Origin: GCA-003244245 sp035714625 | GTDB taxonomy: Bacteria > Actinomycetota > Actinomycetes > Mycobacteriales > Pseudonocardiaceae | Reading direction: 5' to 3' | DNA: 61,680 nt | Assembly: GCA_035714625.1 (NCBI GenBank) | Contig: DASTLT010000206.1 | Span: 1 to 61,680, forward strand | Part shown: piece after piece, positions 47,149 through 56,040 of the stretch | Layout of the letters: every line of letters begins with the position of its first letter | How positions within the stretch are numbered: position 1 is the stretch's first letter | The notes under the pieces: generated by a model | Database searches by the model: none | What the model was told of the DNA's origin: nothing | The model's input: the letters and a program-made list of their open reading frames with translations, nothing else | Program-made: the position numbers and the translations under genes

Positions 47149-47192
47149 TGTGTCGGGCTCTCATGCCCGGTGTGTCGGGCTTCCATGCCCGG
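47149..47192 (+). repeat. Two 22-bp tandem repeats before the chelatase gene
   Basis: Two adjacent units, each built as TGTGTCGGGCT, three variable bases (CTC or TCC), then ATGCCCGG, lie between cysN and the next gene. Together with the cysD tandem they show short-repeat insertions at gene joints of this operon. Confidence 0.8.
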
Positions 47193-47196
47193 GTGC

Positions 47197-47973
47197 ATGG
47201 CTGACATGTACGGCGAAAGCGCCCCGGTGCCCAGCGTGCGGCTCACACCCACGCTGGTGGCGGTCGCCCACGGCAGTCGGGAACCGCGCTCGGCCGGCAC
47301 CGTGTCCGCGCTGATCGATCGGGTCCGCCTGCTGCGCCCCGACCTCGACGTCCGGCTCGCCTTCCTCGACCTCTGCGCCCCCCGGCTGGACGCGGTGCTC
47401 GCCACCGTGCCCCGCGCGGTGGTGGTGCCGCTGCTACTCGGCGACGCCTACCACGCCAAGGTCGACGTGCCCGGTGAGGTGGCCCGCGCTACCGCTGCCC
47501 GGCCCGGGCTGGACGTGGTGATAGCCGACGTGCTCGGCCCCGACCCCCGGCTGGAGGATGCCGCGCTCGGTCGCCTGGCCGAAGCCGGGGTGTCGCCGGA
47601 GGACCCTGATGTCGGCGTCGTGCTCGCCGCCGCCGGTTCCTCCCACCCCCCCGCCAACGCCACCCTGGCCGCGGTGGCCGCCCGATGGACTCGCCGGAGC
47701 CGCTGGCAGGTGGTTCCCGCCTTCGCCTGCGCCGCCCGCCCCACCGTGCCCGACGCCATCATCACCCTGCGGATCGCCGGAGCCCGCCGGATTGCCGTCG
47801 CCTGTTGGTTCCTCGCCCCCGGCCTGCTGCCCGGCAAGATCACCCGGCTCGCCCTGTCCGCCAGCCCGCAGGCCCGGCTGGCCGCCCCCTTGGGTGCTCA
47901 CGACGCGGTGGCGGCCCTCATCGCGGACCGCTACGACCTGGCCCTCCAAGCGCCGATGGCCCATCCCGCTTGA
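47197..47973 (+). CDS. Sirohydrochlorin chelatase family (CbiX-like)
   Basis: A 258-residue two-half chelatase. Half 1 has TLVAVAHGSREPRSAGTVSALI with the metal His, and VVVPLLLGDAYHAKVDVP with the second. Half 2 has VGVVLAAAGSSHPPANATLAAVAARW and RRIAVACWFLAPGLLPGKI. It inserts Fe2+ (or Co2+) into sirohydrochlorin, giving siroheme for Sir. The ATG 47197 is chosen over earlier starts that would run through the repeats. Confidence 0.85.
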   Translation: MADMYGESAPVPSVRLTPTLVAVAHGSREPRSAGTVSALIDRVRLLRPDLDVRLAFLDLCAPRLDAVLATVPRAVVVPLLLGDAYHAKVDVPGEVARATAARPGLDVVIADVLGPDPRLEDAALGRLAEAGVSPEDPDVGVVLAAAGSSHPPANATLAAVAARWTRRSRWQVVPAFACAARPTVPDAIITLRIAGARRIAVACWFLAPGLLPGKITRLALSASPQARLAAPLGAHDAVAALIADRYDLALQAPMAHPA

Positions 47974-47981
47974 TCTTCATT

Positions 47982-48007
47982 CATACTCTGCTACGCTGTT
48001 GAGTATG
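47982..48007 (+). promoter_or_regulatory. Inverted repeat over the vapB start (putative operator)
   Basis: CATACTC (47982-47988) and GAGTATG (48001-48007) form a perfect 7-bp inverted repeat with a 12-bp spacer, ending at the vapB start codon. Such sites commonly bind the antitoxin for autorepression; here this is inferred. Confidence 0.5.
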
Positions 48008-48268
48008 AGCACTGAGCGGGTCACCGTGTCGTTACCAGACGAGGTGCGGCGGGCCAGCCAGCGCATTGCTGACGAACTCGGCCTGTCCTTCTCCGCGGTG
48101 GTGGCTGAGGCGCTCACCGGATGGCTGCGCGGCCGTCTGGTTGACTCCTGGCTCGCCGAGCACCAGACCGAGCATGGCGCCTTCGACGAGAGAGAGCTGC
48201 AAGCGCTTGCGGCTGAGGTCGGGGTGCCCTACTTGCCACCCGGCCGGACCGAGGAGTCGGCGGCCTGA
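48005..48268 (+). CDS. vapB: RHH antitoxin (VapB-like)
   Basis: An 87-residue antitoxin with ribbon-helix-helix at the N-terminus (ERVTVSLPDEVRRASQRIADELGLSFSAVVAEALTGWL) and a C-terminal segment likely to wrap a PIN toxin. Coupled to the next gene, whose start overlaps its stop. Sequence AT content is close to the backbone. Confidence 0.75.
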   Translation: MSTERVTVSLPDEVRRASQRIADELGLSFSAVVAEALTGWLRGRLVDSWLAEHQTEHGAFDERELQALAAEVGVPYLPPGRTEESAA

Positions 48269-48642
48269 ACCTCGTTTGTGACGCAGGCGCACTCATTGCC
48301 CTGGACCGGGATGATCGGCGGGTGGCCGGGCTGATCGAGCTCGGCCGTCGGGCGGGAGCCGCACTCGTCACGGTGGCTCCGGTAGTCGCTCAGGCGTGGC
48401 GGGGAGGTGCTCGGCAGGCTCGCCTCGCCCGGTTGCTGCCCATGGTCGACGTACGCGGCACCGGGTTGCGCGACGCCCGTGCGGCGGGTGAGTTGCTCGG
48501 GGCCAGCGGTACCAGCGACGCCGTCGACGCACTGATCGTCTTGGTGGCCGCACCGGGCGATCAGTTGCTCACCAGCGATCCCGCCGATCTGCATACCCTC
48601 GTGACGCATCGCGCTATCCCGGTGACGATAGTTCGGGTGTGA
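48265..48642 (+). CDS. vapC: PIN-domain toxin (VapC-like), CTG start
   Basis: A 125-residue PIN domain. The N-terminal strand LVCDAGALIALDRDD holds the first catalytic Asp, and SDAVDALIVLV, LLTSDPADL hold the others. The only start keeping the first Asp is CTG at 48265, which overlaps the antitoxin stop as CTGA; a GTG at 48322 would remove it. The toxin would cleave tRNA or other RNA. Confidence 0.75.
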   Translation: MNLVCDAGALIALDRDDRRVAGLIELGRRAGAALVTVAPVVAQAWRGGARQARLARLLPMVDVRGTGLRDARAAGELLGASGTSDAVDALIVLVAAPGDQLLTSDPADLHTLVTHRAIPVTIVRV

Positions 48643-48750
48643 TGAACCGCGCGGCCTGCCGGGAGGATCACCCACCGGCGCCGATCGACCCTCCACGCCT
48701 GCCCGGCAGCCGCCAGCACTGCCGCAGCAGGGCTGATTACCATCTGGACA

Positions 48751-48972
48751 ATGGCATCCAGGCGGGGGCGGGTCTATCCGGAGATCGAGCCGTACGACCA
48801 CGGCATGCTCGATGTGGGTGCTGGCAACCAGGTGTATTGGGAGGTCTGCGGCAACCCGGAAGGCAAGCCCGCCGTGGTGCTGCACGGCGGGCCCGGTTCG
48901 GGCTGCTCAGCGGGAATGCGTCGGGGCTTCAACCCGGCGGCCTACCGGGTCGTGCTGTTCGACCAGCGGGTC
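48751..48972 (+). pseudogene. pip: Proline iminopeptidase gene, 3'-truncated
   Basis: The first about 70 residues match proline iminopeptidase (MASRRGRVYPEIEPYDHGMLDVG, VYWEVCGNPEGKPAVVLHGGPGSG, then RVVLFDQR) with the oxyanion-hole HGGPGSG. After FDQR the sequence leaves the family and a stop follows at about 48985. The catalytic Ser/Asp/His lie in the missing part. The join is with the truncated fitB gene. Confidence 0.75.
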
Positions 48973-49237
48973 ACGATCAGCGGGTAATGCGTCGTTGCCG
49001 CGGCATCGAAGGGCAAGACCTGTTCCGCGAAGGCGGCGAAGACGTCGGCGGCGGTCGCCATCAGCAAATCCTTGCGGTGGCCAGCGGGGAGACGCTCGAT
49101 GCCGTAGCGGATCTCGGCAAGCGTGATCGACATCGTGTACAGCTCGTGGCCCCGCGGGTGCGAACCCAATCCCGAACGACCGGATCGGGGGCCGGCCGCA
49201 TGAGCTCGGACGCGACATTCGTATCGACGATGATCAT
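48972..49237 (-). pseudogene. FitB-like PIN toxin, frameshifted and 3'-truncated
   Basis: ATG 49237 begins MIIVDTNVASELMRPAPDPVVRDWV. After a frameshift near 49160-49170 the match continues as LYTMSITLAEIRYGIERLPAGHRKDLLMATAADVFAAFAEQVLPFDAAATTHYPLIVT. The C-terminal third with the last acidic residues is missing where it meets pip. It is inactive. Confidence 0.7.
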
Positions 49238-49479
49238 GGAGCCAGGTCGGCGGCTCGTACCGGGGTCGCTCGCGGCGGTAGCTCGAGCTCGACTCCCCCG
49301 ATCTCGCCGAAGCGCTCCAGCATCGTCTGGAACAGGCCGTCCGCGTCGTCCGGCTCGCGGACAGCGTCGACGAGAATGGCCCGGATCTCGGCCTCCATTG
49401 ACTGGCCGTGGCGAGCCACCCTGATCCCCAGCCGCTCTTTCACCTGATCGTCCAGGTTCCGGACACTGATTGCAGCCAA
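49234..49479 (-). CDS. FitA-like RHH antitoxin
   Basis: An 81-residue antitoxin. ISVRNLDDQVKERLGIRVARHGQSMEAEIRAILVDAV is the FitA ribbon-helix-helix. The TTG start at 49479 follows GAGGAGG with an 8-base gap. It overlaps the toxin start by ATGA. The toxin is broken, the antitoxin reading frame is intact. Confidence 0.7.
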   Translation of the reverse strand: MAAISVRNLDDQVKERLGIRVARHGQSMEAEIRAILVDAVREPDDADGLFQTMLERFGEIGGVELELPPRATPVRAADLAP

Positions 49480-49571
49480 GAGCGCCGCCTCCTCGATTGC
49501 TATCAAATGCAAGCATGCTGCGGGTACGCCTTGAGCCAGGCACCGCTCCCTCGACAGGTGGACCTCGGTTG

Positions 49572-51004
49572 TTATGCGGGGGTGGTGGAGACCTGCTGGG
49601 CCATCCGGGCCAGTTCCTTCGCGTCGGAACCGGGCCGGGCGGCCAAGGCCTTGGCCAGGGGTGTGAGCTGGTTGCGGACTCGTACCGAGCTGAGCTGGGC
49701 CACGGTGGTGATGACCTGGTGGGCCATCTGCAGGCCGTCGCGTTCCCCGGCGGTGACGTGGACGGTGGCCTGCACGATCCCGGACAGGGTACGGCTGAGC
49801 TGCCGGCCGCCTCCCCAGCGGCGCAGCGACGCGGCGGCCAGGGCCTCGGCGACGTCCAGCCGTCCCCGGGCCAGCTCCAGCCACGCGGCAGGGCGGTCCA
49901 TGTCACCGAACGGGTCGGTGCGGGCGGGTGTCCACAGATCCCGCCCCCTTGCCAAGTGAATGACGGCTGCCTCCAGGTCCCCCAGGCAGGCGAAGGCGGT
50001 CGCGGATTCCTGCAGGGCGCACGCCTCAGCCGCGGCCCGCCCACTCACCCCGACCACCACCGCGCGCTGGTCGTCCGCCGAGATGTCCCACGCCTTGACC
50101 TGCGCGCACTGCAGCATCTTCAGCCCGTCGCCCGGGTGGCCGTGCTCCACGCTGGCCAGCCCGGCATATCTCAGCCCCAGAGCCTGCAGGTAGCGGTCCC
50201 CGGCCTCGGTGGCCAGCTCCAGAGTGCGGGCGTAGTGATACAGCGCGCGGCGGTACAGCCCGGCGTCGAACGCCGACCATCCCGCCTCACTGTGCAGCTC
50301 CGCCACCGCGACCAGCAAGGCCTGCCGCACCCGTGCCGGACCGGGCACGTCCAGCAGCCGGGAAGCCTGCGCGGCGGCCGCGCTGCTCACCTGCGGGTCG
50401 GCCCAGCCGGTGTCACCGATGCCGAGCCGCCGGGTCAGGTCCCGCACCTGCGCCACATGGATTCCACTGAGCTGGGACGGCAGCGGCTCCGCGGCCGGGC
50501 CGGGCAGCTCGGCGAGCAACTCACCCAGCCGCTCCACCGGGGCACCTACCATGGTGACCCCGCCCAGCGCGATCAGGTGCCGGCGCAACATCTCCGCGCT
50601 GACCCCCTCCGGGGTGTTGGCGACCGTGACACCCCCAGGGTAGGCGCCCTCCGGGCCGTACCAGACACCGTCTGGACCCCACCAGGACAGTCCCATCCGC
50701 TCCGGCGGGATGCCCAGCCCCGTGTGAGGCGCACCAGGACGTCATAGGCGATCACCCGACGGCCTTTGAGGATCTCGGAGACCTCCGATTGCTGCTGCCC
50801 GGTCAGCCTGGTGATCCTATGCTGGCTCAACCCAGCCTCGGTGAGCGCCCGGTACAAGGCGCCCATGTCGTGAGTGGTGAGCACGCGGCGCAGGTCAGGG
50901 CGCTGGTACCACTCGGGTGCCACAGGCTCCGCCGAGGGCTTAACCGGCTCCTCAGGCGGCCTCACCGCGCTTCGGGCCAGCTTGTCAGCGTGTCCATAGC
51001 TCAC
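49572..51004 (-). pseudogene. XRE/TPR transcriptional regulator, frameshifted
   Basis: The N-terminal part has the HTH (MGALYRALTEAGLSQHRITRLTGQQQSEVSEILKGRRVIAYDVLVRL) in one frame and the rest (ERMGLSWWGPDGVWYG..., GVSAEMLRRHLIALGGVTMVG, then TPR-like helices) in another. The change is near 50720, net one base lost. Unbroken length would be about 477 residues. It lies upstream of the mCpol gene and faces away from it. Confidence 0.7.
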
Positions 51005-51346
51005 GTGTCCCCACCTGCTTCCCCTCGGTGTCCATGGTGGCGCGCACGGTAACGCACCCACCACGGAGTGATGATCGGCCCCCCGCCGCTCGGTGGTACC
51101 CGTGACAGCTTCTGTTCCGAGCCCGTCTGGACGATCCCGTCACCACAGAATCGGCTGGCGGAGCTAACCCGAGGTACGGCCCGGGTTCCCCTCCTGTCTC
51201 TGCGCCGTTGAACGAATAATGCTGGCAGCAGATCGCCCCCCAGTACGACCACTGAATGAGACCAATCGTGATCACCGACCAGGACTGGCTCCTACCTCGG
51301 CGTACCCGAGGCGACCGATGATCAGGACACCTGATAGGACCCCCCG
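51005..51346. promoter_or_regulatory. Divergent gap before the mCpol gene
   Basis: About 340 bp separates the XRE pseudogene from the mCpol gene. It must carry the mCpol promoter. Short AT-rich stretches occur near 51190-51260. No CRISPR repeat, clear -10/-35 pair or strong RBS was found before ATG 51347. Confidence 0.35.
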
Positions 51347-52831
51347 ATGAGCCTGGGCACTGACAGCGGAGCGAATCTGGCCGCGCGCGCACGACGGTGG
51401 CTGCATCGCGTCACGACAGGAACAGGCGGCGGCCAGCTCACGATCTGGGTGAGCACCGCCTTGGCGGCGGGAGCCCTGCCAACCCTGCTCCTCGGTACCA
51501 GTACCTGGTTGGGGCTGCCGCAGCACTTTCTTCTCATCCCTTTGTGGATCATCGCCTGCGTACTGGCGTTGATCTATGCCGCCCAGAACTCGCGTCGTCG
51601 CGGTATTGCAGTGTTTGTGCACCTTCCCGGACGTGGTGATGGCGATTCGCCGCTGACCGAGCTAGGAAAGTTCGCCGATCTCGTTCTCAACAAGCACCGG
51701 GCATGGTTTCGTACTGGTCCAGAGCCAGCGCCGGAACGCCTAGATGACGCTACCGATCGAGTACGCTGGACGTTCACCACGATAAAGCATCGACTTGAGG
51801 AAAGCGCCGTTGCCGGATTCGCACGTGAACCGCTTTTCCTCTACCTCCAGTGCAGACAGGAGGAGGGCGTCGAGCTCGGTCGCCAACTATATGCGCGGGT
51901 AGTCGGTCAAGGCACGGTCGACGCGTTGTTTGCACGTACTTCGGTAGAAGTCCGATATGTTTCACGGTTCTCTGGCCAGGACGATGTGTATCGAATCGAC
52001 CTCTCACAGTCCTTGTCCAGCACTTTCGACAGATCCATATGTCAGATTGATACGGTCAAGCTGTCAACTTCGGCTACGCACGTTACACGTCCCGCTCGGG
52101 TCGCCCTCATCCTGCGCGCCGGCCACACGAGTCAGTTGGCTCCCCACGAATTCATTGACACAGCAAAGCGTGCGGCTGCGGGCGATACGTCAACGCGCTA
52201 TGACGTAACTGAGGCAGACTCCTGCTCTTGGGCATTAGTCGTTCAGATCGATGCTGCCCAGCTCGTTGCAGCCCTGGGAGACGGAGCCGCGCACACCGTC
52301 GTCGCTGAGATTCGAGATGCCTACCGGAACCTGTGTCGAGAACAATTTGGACTCGATGCTGTACCGGCCCGTCTTCTCTCCGACGGCCCCACGATCCTAC
52401 TCTTCGCCATAGCGGCCGTTATCCGCGAGGTACGGCTCATTCGATGGAATAAAACCAAGCCCACCCCGACGGCTCCCCGATTGTTTGCATTGATCGATGG
52501 TGACGATGTTGGTGCCCGAATGGAGCACCTGCTCCTCAACGATGAACGGTCAGCAGCCGTTCGCCACAGCACCGCAACTGATGACGCCATGACCACCCTT
52601 GTAAACAGCCTAAGTAGGCTACCGGGCGTTACCCATCTCAGCACGGGCGGAGACAGCGCATTGTTCTTACTCGACAGAAATTCTGCACAAATATTCGCCG
52701 AGGAGCTATCGTATCAGCGAGCCGCACTCGATTTCCGAATCTCATGCGGCATTGGCGAGAGCACCAGCCGTGCGTTCGTCGCACTTCGGTCGGCCAAGAC
52801 ATCAGGCAAGAACCGTACCGAGATTTACTAG
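51347..52831 (+). CDS. Two-TM protein with C-terminal minimal CRISPR polymerase (mCpol)
   Basis: A 494-residue protein. TM helices are at about residues 31-52 and 61-79. A soluble middle part (about 85-370) has alternating strands and helices (LFLYLQCRQ, RVALILRAGHTS, ALVVQIDAAQLVAALG), possibly CARF/SAVED-like. The C-terminus (378-494) is a small Cas10-type cyclase: LFALIDGDDVGARMEHLLL, STGGDSALFLL and ISCGIGESTSRAFVALRSAKTSGKNR. The second metal motif reads GGDS. mCpol enzymes make cyclic nucleotides. In Panoptes this holds a two-TM effector inactive until phage proteins remove the signal. Here the two parts seem to be fused. The gene is richer in A/T than the backbone, suggesting recent transfer. 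Confidence 0.75.
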   Translation: MSLGTDSGANLAARARRWLHRVTTGTGGGQLTIWVSTALAAGALPTLLLGTSTWLGLPQHFLLIPLWIIACVLALIYAAQNSRRRGIAVFVHLPGRGDGDSPLTELGKFADLVLNKHRAWFRTGPEPAPERLDDATDRVRWTFTTIKHRLEESAVAGFAREPLFLYLQCRQEEGVELGRQLYARVVGQGTVDALFARTSVEVRYVSRFSGQDDVYRIDLSQSLSSTFDRSICQIDTVKLSTSATHVTRPARVALILRAGHTSQLAPHEFIDTAKRAAAGDTSTRYDVTEADSCSWALVVQIDAAQLVAALGDGAAHTVVAEIRDAYRNLCREQFGLDAVPARLLSDGPTILLFAIAAVIREVRLIRWNKTKPTPTAPRLFALIDGDDVGARMEHLLLNDERSAAVRHSTATDDAMTTLVNSLSRLPGVTHLSTGGDSALFLLDRNSAQIFAEELSYQRAALDFRISCGIGESTSRAFVALRSAKTSGKNRTEIY

Positions 52832-52900
52832 GGGAAACCCGGGAACAGCCAGCCCGCCGGGCACGGGTGATCACCACAGCGAGGTTCTTCCCGGTGTGCT

Positions 52901-53677
52901 TCAGGCTGTGGGCTCGAAGTTCAACAGGATGCTCTGTGCCTTGGTGGTATCGAAGAGGAGCATCCCGTTCACTCGGCGATTCGGTGTGGCCCGCACGTGC
53001 GCGGCACAACCGGCCATCTCCGACGCCAGGTAGCCGGCGAGGGACATCGAGACCAGTCCACCCGTGACATCGATGATCACATCGTTTCTTGGTTCGAGGC
53101 CAAGTTCGTCAACCGTGGACTTGATCGCAGCGTTGATCTTTTCAGTAGCCTGCCGCATGTCACCAAATGGGTCAATCTCCACCAGTGAGTGAGAATCCTC
53201 TAGCCCTTTCTGGCGAACCAGTTCCTCAGCTTGATCGCGAGTGGTCGAGGAATGCACGAGAATTGCCCGGCGAGGATTCGTCTTGCTGAGAATCCGGTCG
53301 ATTGCGAGCAACTCTGGGGTGGGACTAAGACCTCCACCTTCGGCCTTTCCGACGCTGGTGGCGTAGGGTCCGACGGTAAGCGCGACGACCGGCCACCGCC
53401 GCTCGGGGTAGCCAGGCATCCTCGCCAGGGCCCGCAGCTCGGACCGCTCTCGGACGTTCACAAGGTACCTGTTGACGAAAGCCAACACGATGACGGCTAC
53501 CACGGCGACGAGCGTAAAGATGGCGGTCAGGCTCCAGGTGGACCAGCCCTCGTATATCACGTGCTCAAGGGCCGTGATCAGGCCTGGCACCAGGATGACG
53601 ATGACAAACTGGTTCGTACTGAGCCCACGCACCACCCCGGCGGTCCGGTACACGTAGGACTGTCGGTTCTCGTCCAC
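52901..53677 (-). CDS. Two-TM CARF-domain protein
   Basis: A 258-residue protein, start GTG 53677 with GGAGGG at the right distance. TM helices lie at about 24-41 (FVIVILVPGLITALEHVI) and 50-68 (LTAIFTLVAVVAVIVLAFV). Residues 95-258 are a CARF-type Rossmann fold: VVALTVGPYATSVG, AILVHSSTT, then DVIIDVTGGLVSMSLAGYLAS with the V-T-G-G ligand loop at 204-207. There is no nuclease domain. It is convergent with the mCpol gene and divergent from the RAMP gene. It resembles the CARF protein of the first operon in layout, but is moved out of the operon. It is a candidate membrane effector or sensor. Confidence 0.75.
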   Translation of the reverse strand: MDENRQSYVYRTAGVVRGLSTNQFVIVILVPGLITALEHVIYEGWSTWSLTAIFTLVAVVAVIVLAFVNRYLVNVRERSELRALARMPGYPERRWPVVALTVGPYATSVGKAEGGGLSPTPELLAIDRILSKTNPRRAILVHSSTTRDQAEELVRQKGLEDSHSLVEIDPFGDMRQATEKINAAIKSTVDELGLEPRNDVIIDVTGGLVSMSLAGYLASEMAGCAAHVRATPNRRVNGMLLFDTTKAQSILLNFEPTA

Positions 53678-53856
53678 TGGCCCTCCTGTCGAGGCGACCA
53701 CACTGGCGGTTGTCCTATGGTGGGCATTCGGTCGAAGCCCGCCGGGCGTTACGCTCCCACCGCCCAGCACGTGACGACCCAGCACGTGACGACGTAACAG
53801 GCACACCGACACCTGCGATGAGCCGGTCGTCAGCACCGGAGCCGAGGGGGCGCCTT

Positions 53857-56040
53857 GTGACGCAGTTCTTCAACCCATACGCCTTCGTGCCAGCATCCCG
53901 CAGGCGCGGGGACGCGCGACCACCAGACGACGGACCGGCAGAACCCGGCGGTCTGCTCCGGGCGGAGAGATGGACCGGCCGGCTCCGGCTCCGCATCACG
54001 GCGGTCACTCCCCTGCTGGTCAGCGAGCAGGAGCACACCCGGCGAGGTACCGAGCAGCACACCCAACGGCGCACCCGGAGCATCGGCGGGCAGATCACGG
54101 TGCCGCCGACAACGGTGAAAGGCATGATCCGCTCGGAGTTCGAGACGGTCACAAACTCACGTTTTGGCGTCTTCGGCGACCACCACCAGCACCGGTTGGC
54201 GTATCGCACCCAGATCCGGGACTCAAGTGATCTCGTGCCAGTGCGGGTGACCACCGGCAAGGACAAGAGCAGGCAGGTCCTGCCATTGCGGGGTGTTCCG
54301 GACCATCCCCTCAAGCCCATGGCCGCAGCCTGGGTGCCCCGGTACGGTCGCGATCCGGTGGCAGTGCCCTCGGGGATCAAGCACCGTTCATTGGTGTGGG
54401 CCTGGGTCGTCCTGGTACACCGGAAGCCTGCCAACCAGAAGGAACACGACATCTTCTACTGGCGCGTGGTGACCATGGCAGACGGCCTCGGTACGGAACC
54501 CAGTGAGCCGAAGCATATTGCGCAACCACAGGAGAACACGAAGCACCGCCACGTTCTCCAGGAACAGAAGCCCAAGGCGCGCCTGATCCGAGGTTGGTAC
54601 TTCTGCAGTAACCGAAACATCGGCAACAAGCATGACGAGCGAATCTTTTTCGCCGCCGGACTCGAGCAGCGCGACAAGAGCCGTTGGCCCGAGCCCCTGC
54701 CACTCGACAAGGATGTGGTGGAGGGGTGGGCTGACCTGATCACCAGCTACCACGACGCGCACAGCCGCGAAGAGATTCACGAGCGCACCCACCACGGCAG
54801 GCGCGCCGCGGCCACCGATTACCTGGGCCACAAACCCGGTGCCACGGCTTGGTCCTGGCACCTGCTGCCGGAAGACGACGAACTCGACGAACTCAAGAAG
54901 CTGCCGGACAGGACGCTGGGCTATGCCGAGATCGTCCAGGGCCGGGTCACCGCCCTCTATCCCGTCGCGCTGAGCCGCAAGCTCTACCAGACCAGCCCCT
55001 ATCAGCTCGCCGAAGCCGTGGGCACCACCCCGGCAACCCGGCACGACGAGCTGTCGCCGGCCGACCGGGTATTCGGGTGGGCACCACCGGCCCGGGGACA
55101 GGGCCGTCCTCGTGAGGCCCGCGCGCTGCGCGGCCGGGTGCGGGTAGGGCCGGTCACTCCGGATGAGGACGCCGCCCCCGAGCCGGTCGAGCGAGGCCTG
55201 GCGATCCTCGGTCAGCCCCGGCCCACCCAGGACCTTTTCTACGCCGCAGATGACCGCGCCGGTACGCCCCTGGCCGGCAACAAGGAGGGCTACCAGCCCG
55301 GAGGCGGCATCCGAGGCCGCAAGGTCTACCCGCACCAGCCGGGCACAACCTGGAGCACTGATCAACCCCAGCCGTGGCTGCTGCACGGCACCGGCCTGGC
55401 GAACAACACCCCCACCGTCGGCAGCCAGAACGCCCTGCTGCGTGACTGGATCCCCTCGGGCACGGCCTTCGAGACTGACCTGCACGTCGAGGACCTGACG
55501 TCGGCCGAGTTGGGGGCGCTGCTCTATGTCCTGCAGGGCCAGGATGCGGACCGCTGGCAGCAACGGTTCCACAAGCTGGGTGGGGGCAAGCCGCTGGGCT
55601 TCGGCACCGTGACCGTGCAGGTGCTCTGGAATGACTCAGACCTGCGCCCGGGCACGGCATGGCAGTCCTACTTCGCCTTGCGCGATGCCCCGGATGCCGC
55701 TATCCCCCGGGAGCAGGCCGTAGACACGGTCGCCGAGTTCCTGCGGCGGACCGCGACAGCGACGGGTGAACGTCCGGCCTATCTCCGGGCGTACGAGCAC
55801 TACCTGAACGGATTCCCGGCCTCCCCGAAGGTGCACTACCCGGCCGATCCGAAGGCGGACAACCCGGGGGAACCCGGGTCGGACGAGAAGCGTTACGAGT
55901 GGTTCGTCACCAACCGGCGCACCGACGCGCCACTGCGGCTGGGGGCACTGGAGCACGGTTACGGCGGACTTCGGCTGCCACTGAGACCGGGCGACGCGGG
56001 GCAGGGACGGCGCCACGGCCACCAGGGGCGGCGGCGATGA
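53857..56040 (+). CDS. Type III RAMP protein, TIGR03986-type, intact
   Basis: A 727-residue protein from GTG 53857 (ATG 53818 is an alternative). It begins QFFNPYAFVPASRR, the hallmark of the TIGR03986 type III RAMP family. The first RAMP part has RLRLRITAVTPLLVSE, TVPPTTVKGMIRSEFETVTNSRFGVF; the second has GYQPGGGIRGRKVYPHQP and HKLGGGKPLGFGTVTV. It may bind the crRNA end or target RNA. The first-operon copy at 5206-5997 is only its last third. It overlaps the Cas10-like gene by ATGA. Confidence 0.8.
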   Translation: MTQFFNPYAFVPASRRRGDARPPDDGPAEPGGLLRAERWTGRLRLRITAVTPLLVSEQEHTRRGTEQHTQRRTRSIGGQITVPPTTVKGMIRSEFETVTNSRFGVFGDHHQHRLAYRTQIRDSSDLVPVRVTTGKDKSRQVLPLRGVPDHPLKPMAAAWVPRYGRDPVAVPSGIKHRSLVWAWVVLVHRKPANQKEHDIFYWRVVTMADGLGTEPSEPKHIAQPQENTKHRHVLQEQKPKARLIRGWYFCSNRNIGNKHDERIFFAAGLEQRDKSRWPEPLPLDKDVVEGWADLITSYHDAHSREEIHERTHHGRRAAATDYLGHKPGATAWSWHLLPEDDELDELKKLPDRTLGYAEIVQGRVTALYPVALSRKLYQTSPYQLAEAVGTTPATRHDELSPADRVFGWAPPARGQGRPREARALRGRVRVGPVTPDEDAAPEPVERGLAILGQPRPTQDLFYAADDRAGTPLAGNKEGYQPGGGIRGRKVYPHQPGTTWSTDQPQPWLLHGTGLANNTPTVGSQNALLRDWIPSGTAFETDLHVEDLTSAELGALLYVLQGQDADRWQQRFHKLGGGKPLGFGTVTVQVLWNDSDLRPGTAWQSYFALRDAPDAAIPREQAVDTVAEFLRRTATATGERPAYLRAYEHYLNGFPASPKVHYPADPKADNPGEPGSDEKRYEWFVTNRRTDAPLRLGALEHGYGGLRLPLRPGDAGQGRRHGHQGRRR

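Noticed and set aside
50747..51346. A CRISPR array or leader for the second type III operon
   Set aside because: No repeated unit of 25-40 nt was found here or between 53678 and 53856.
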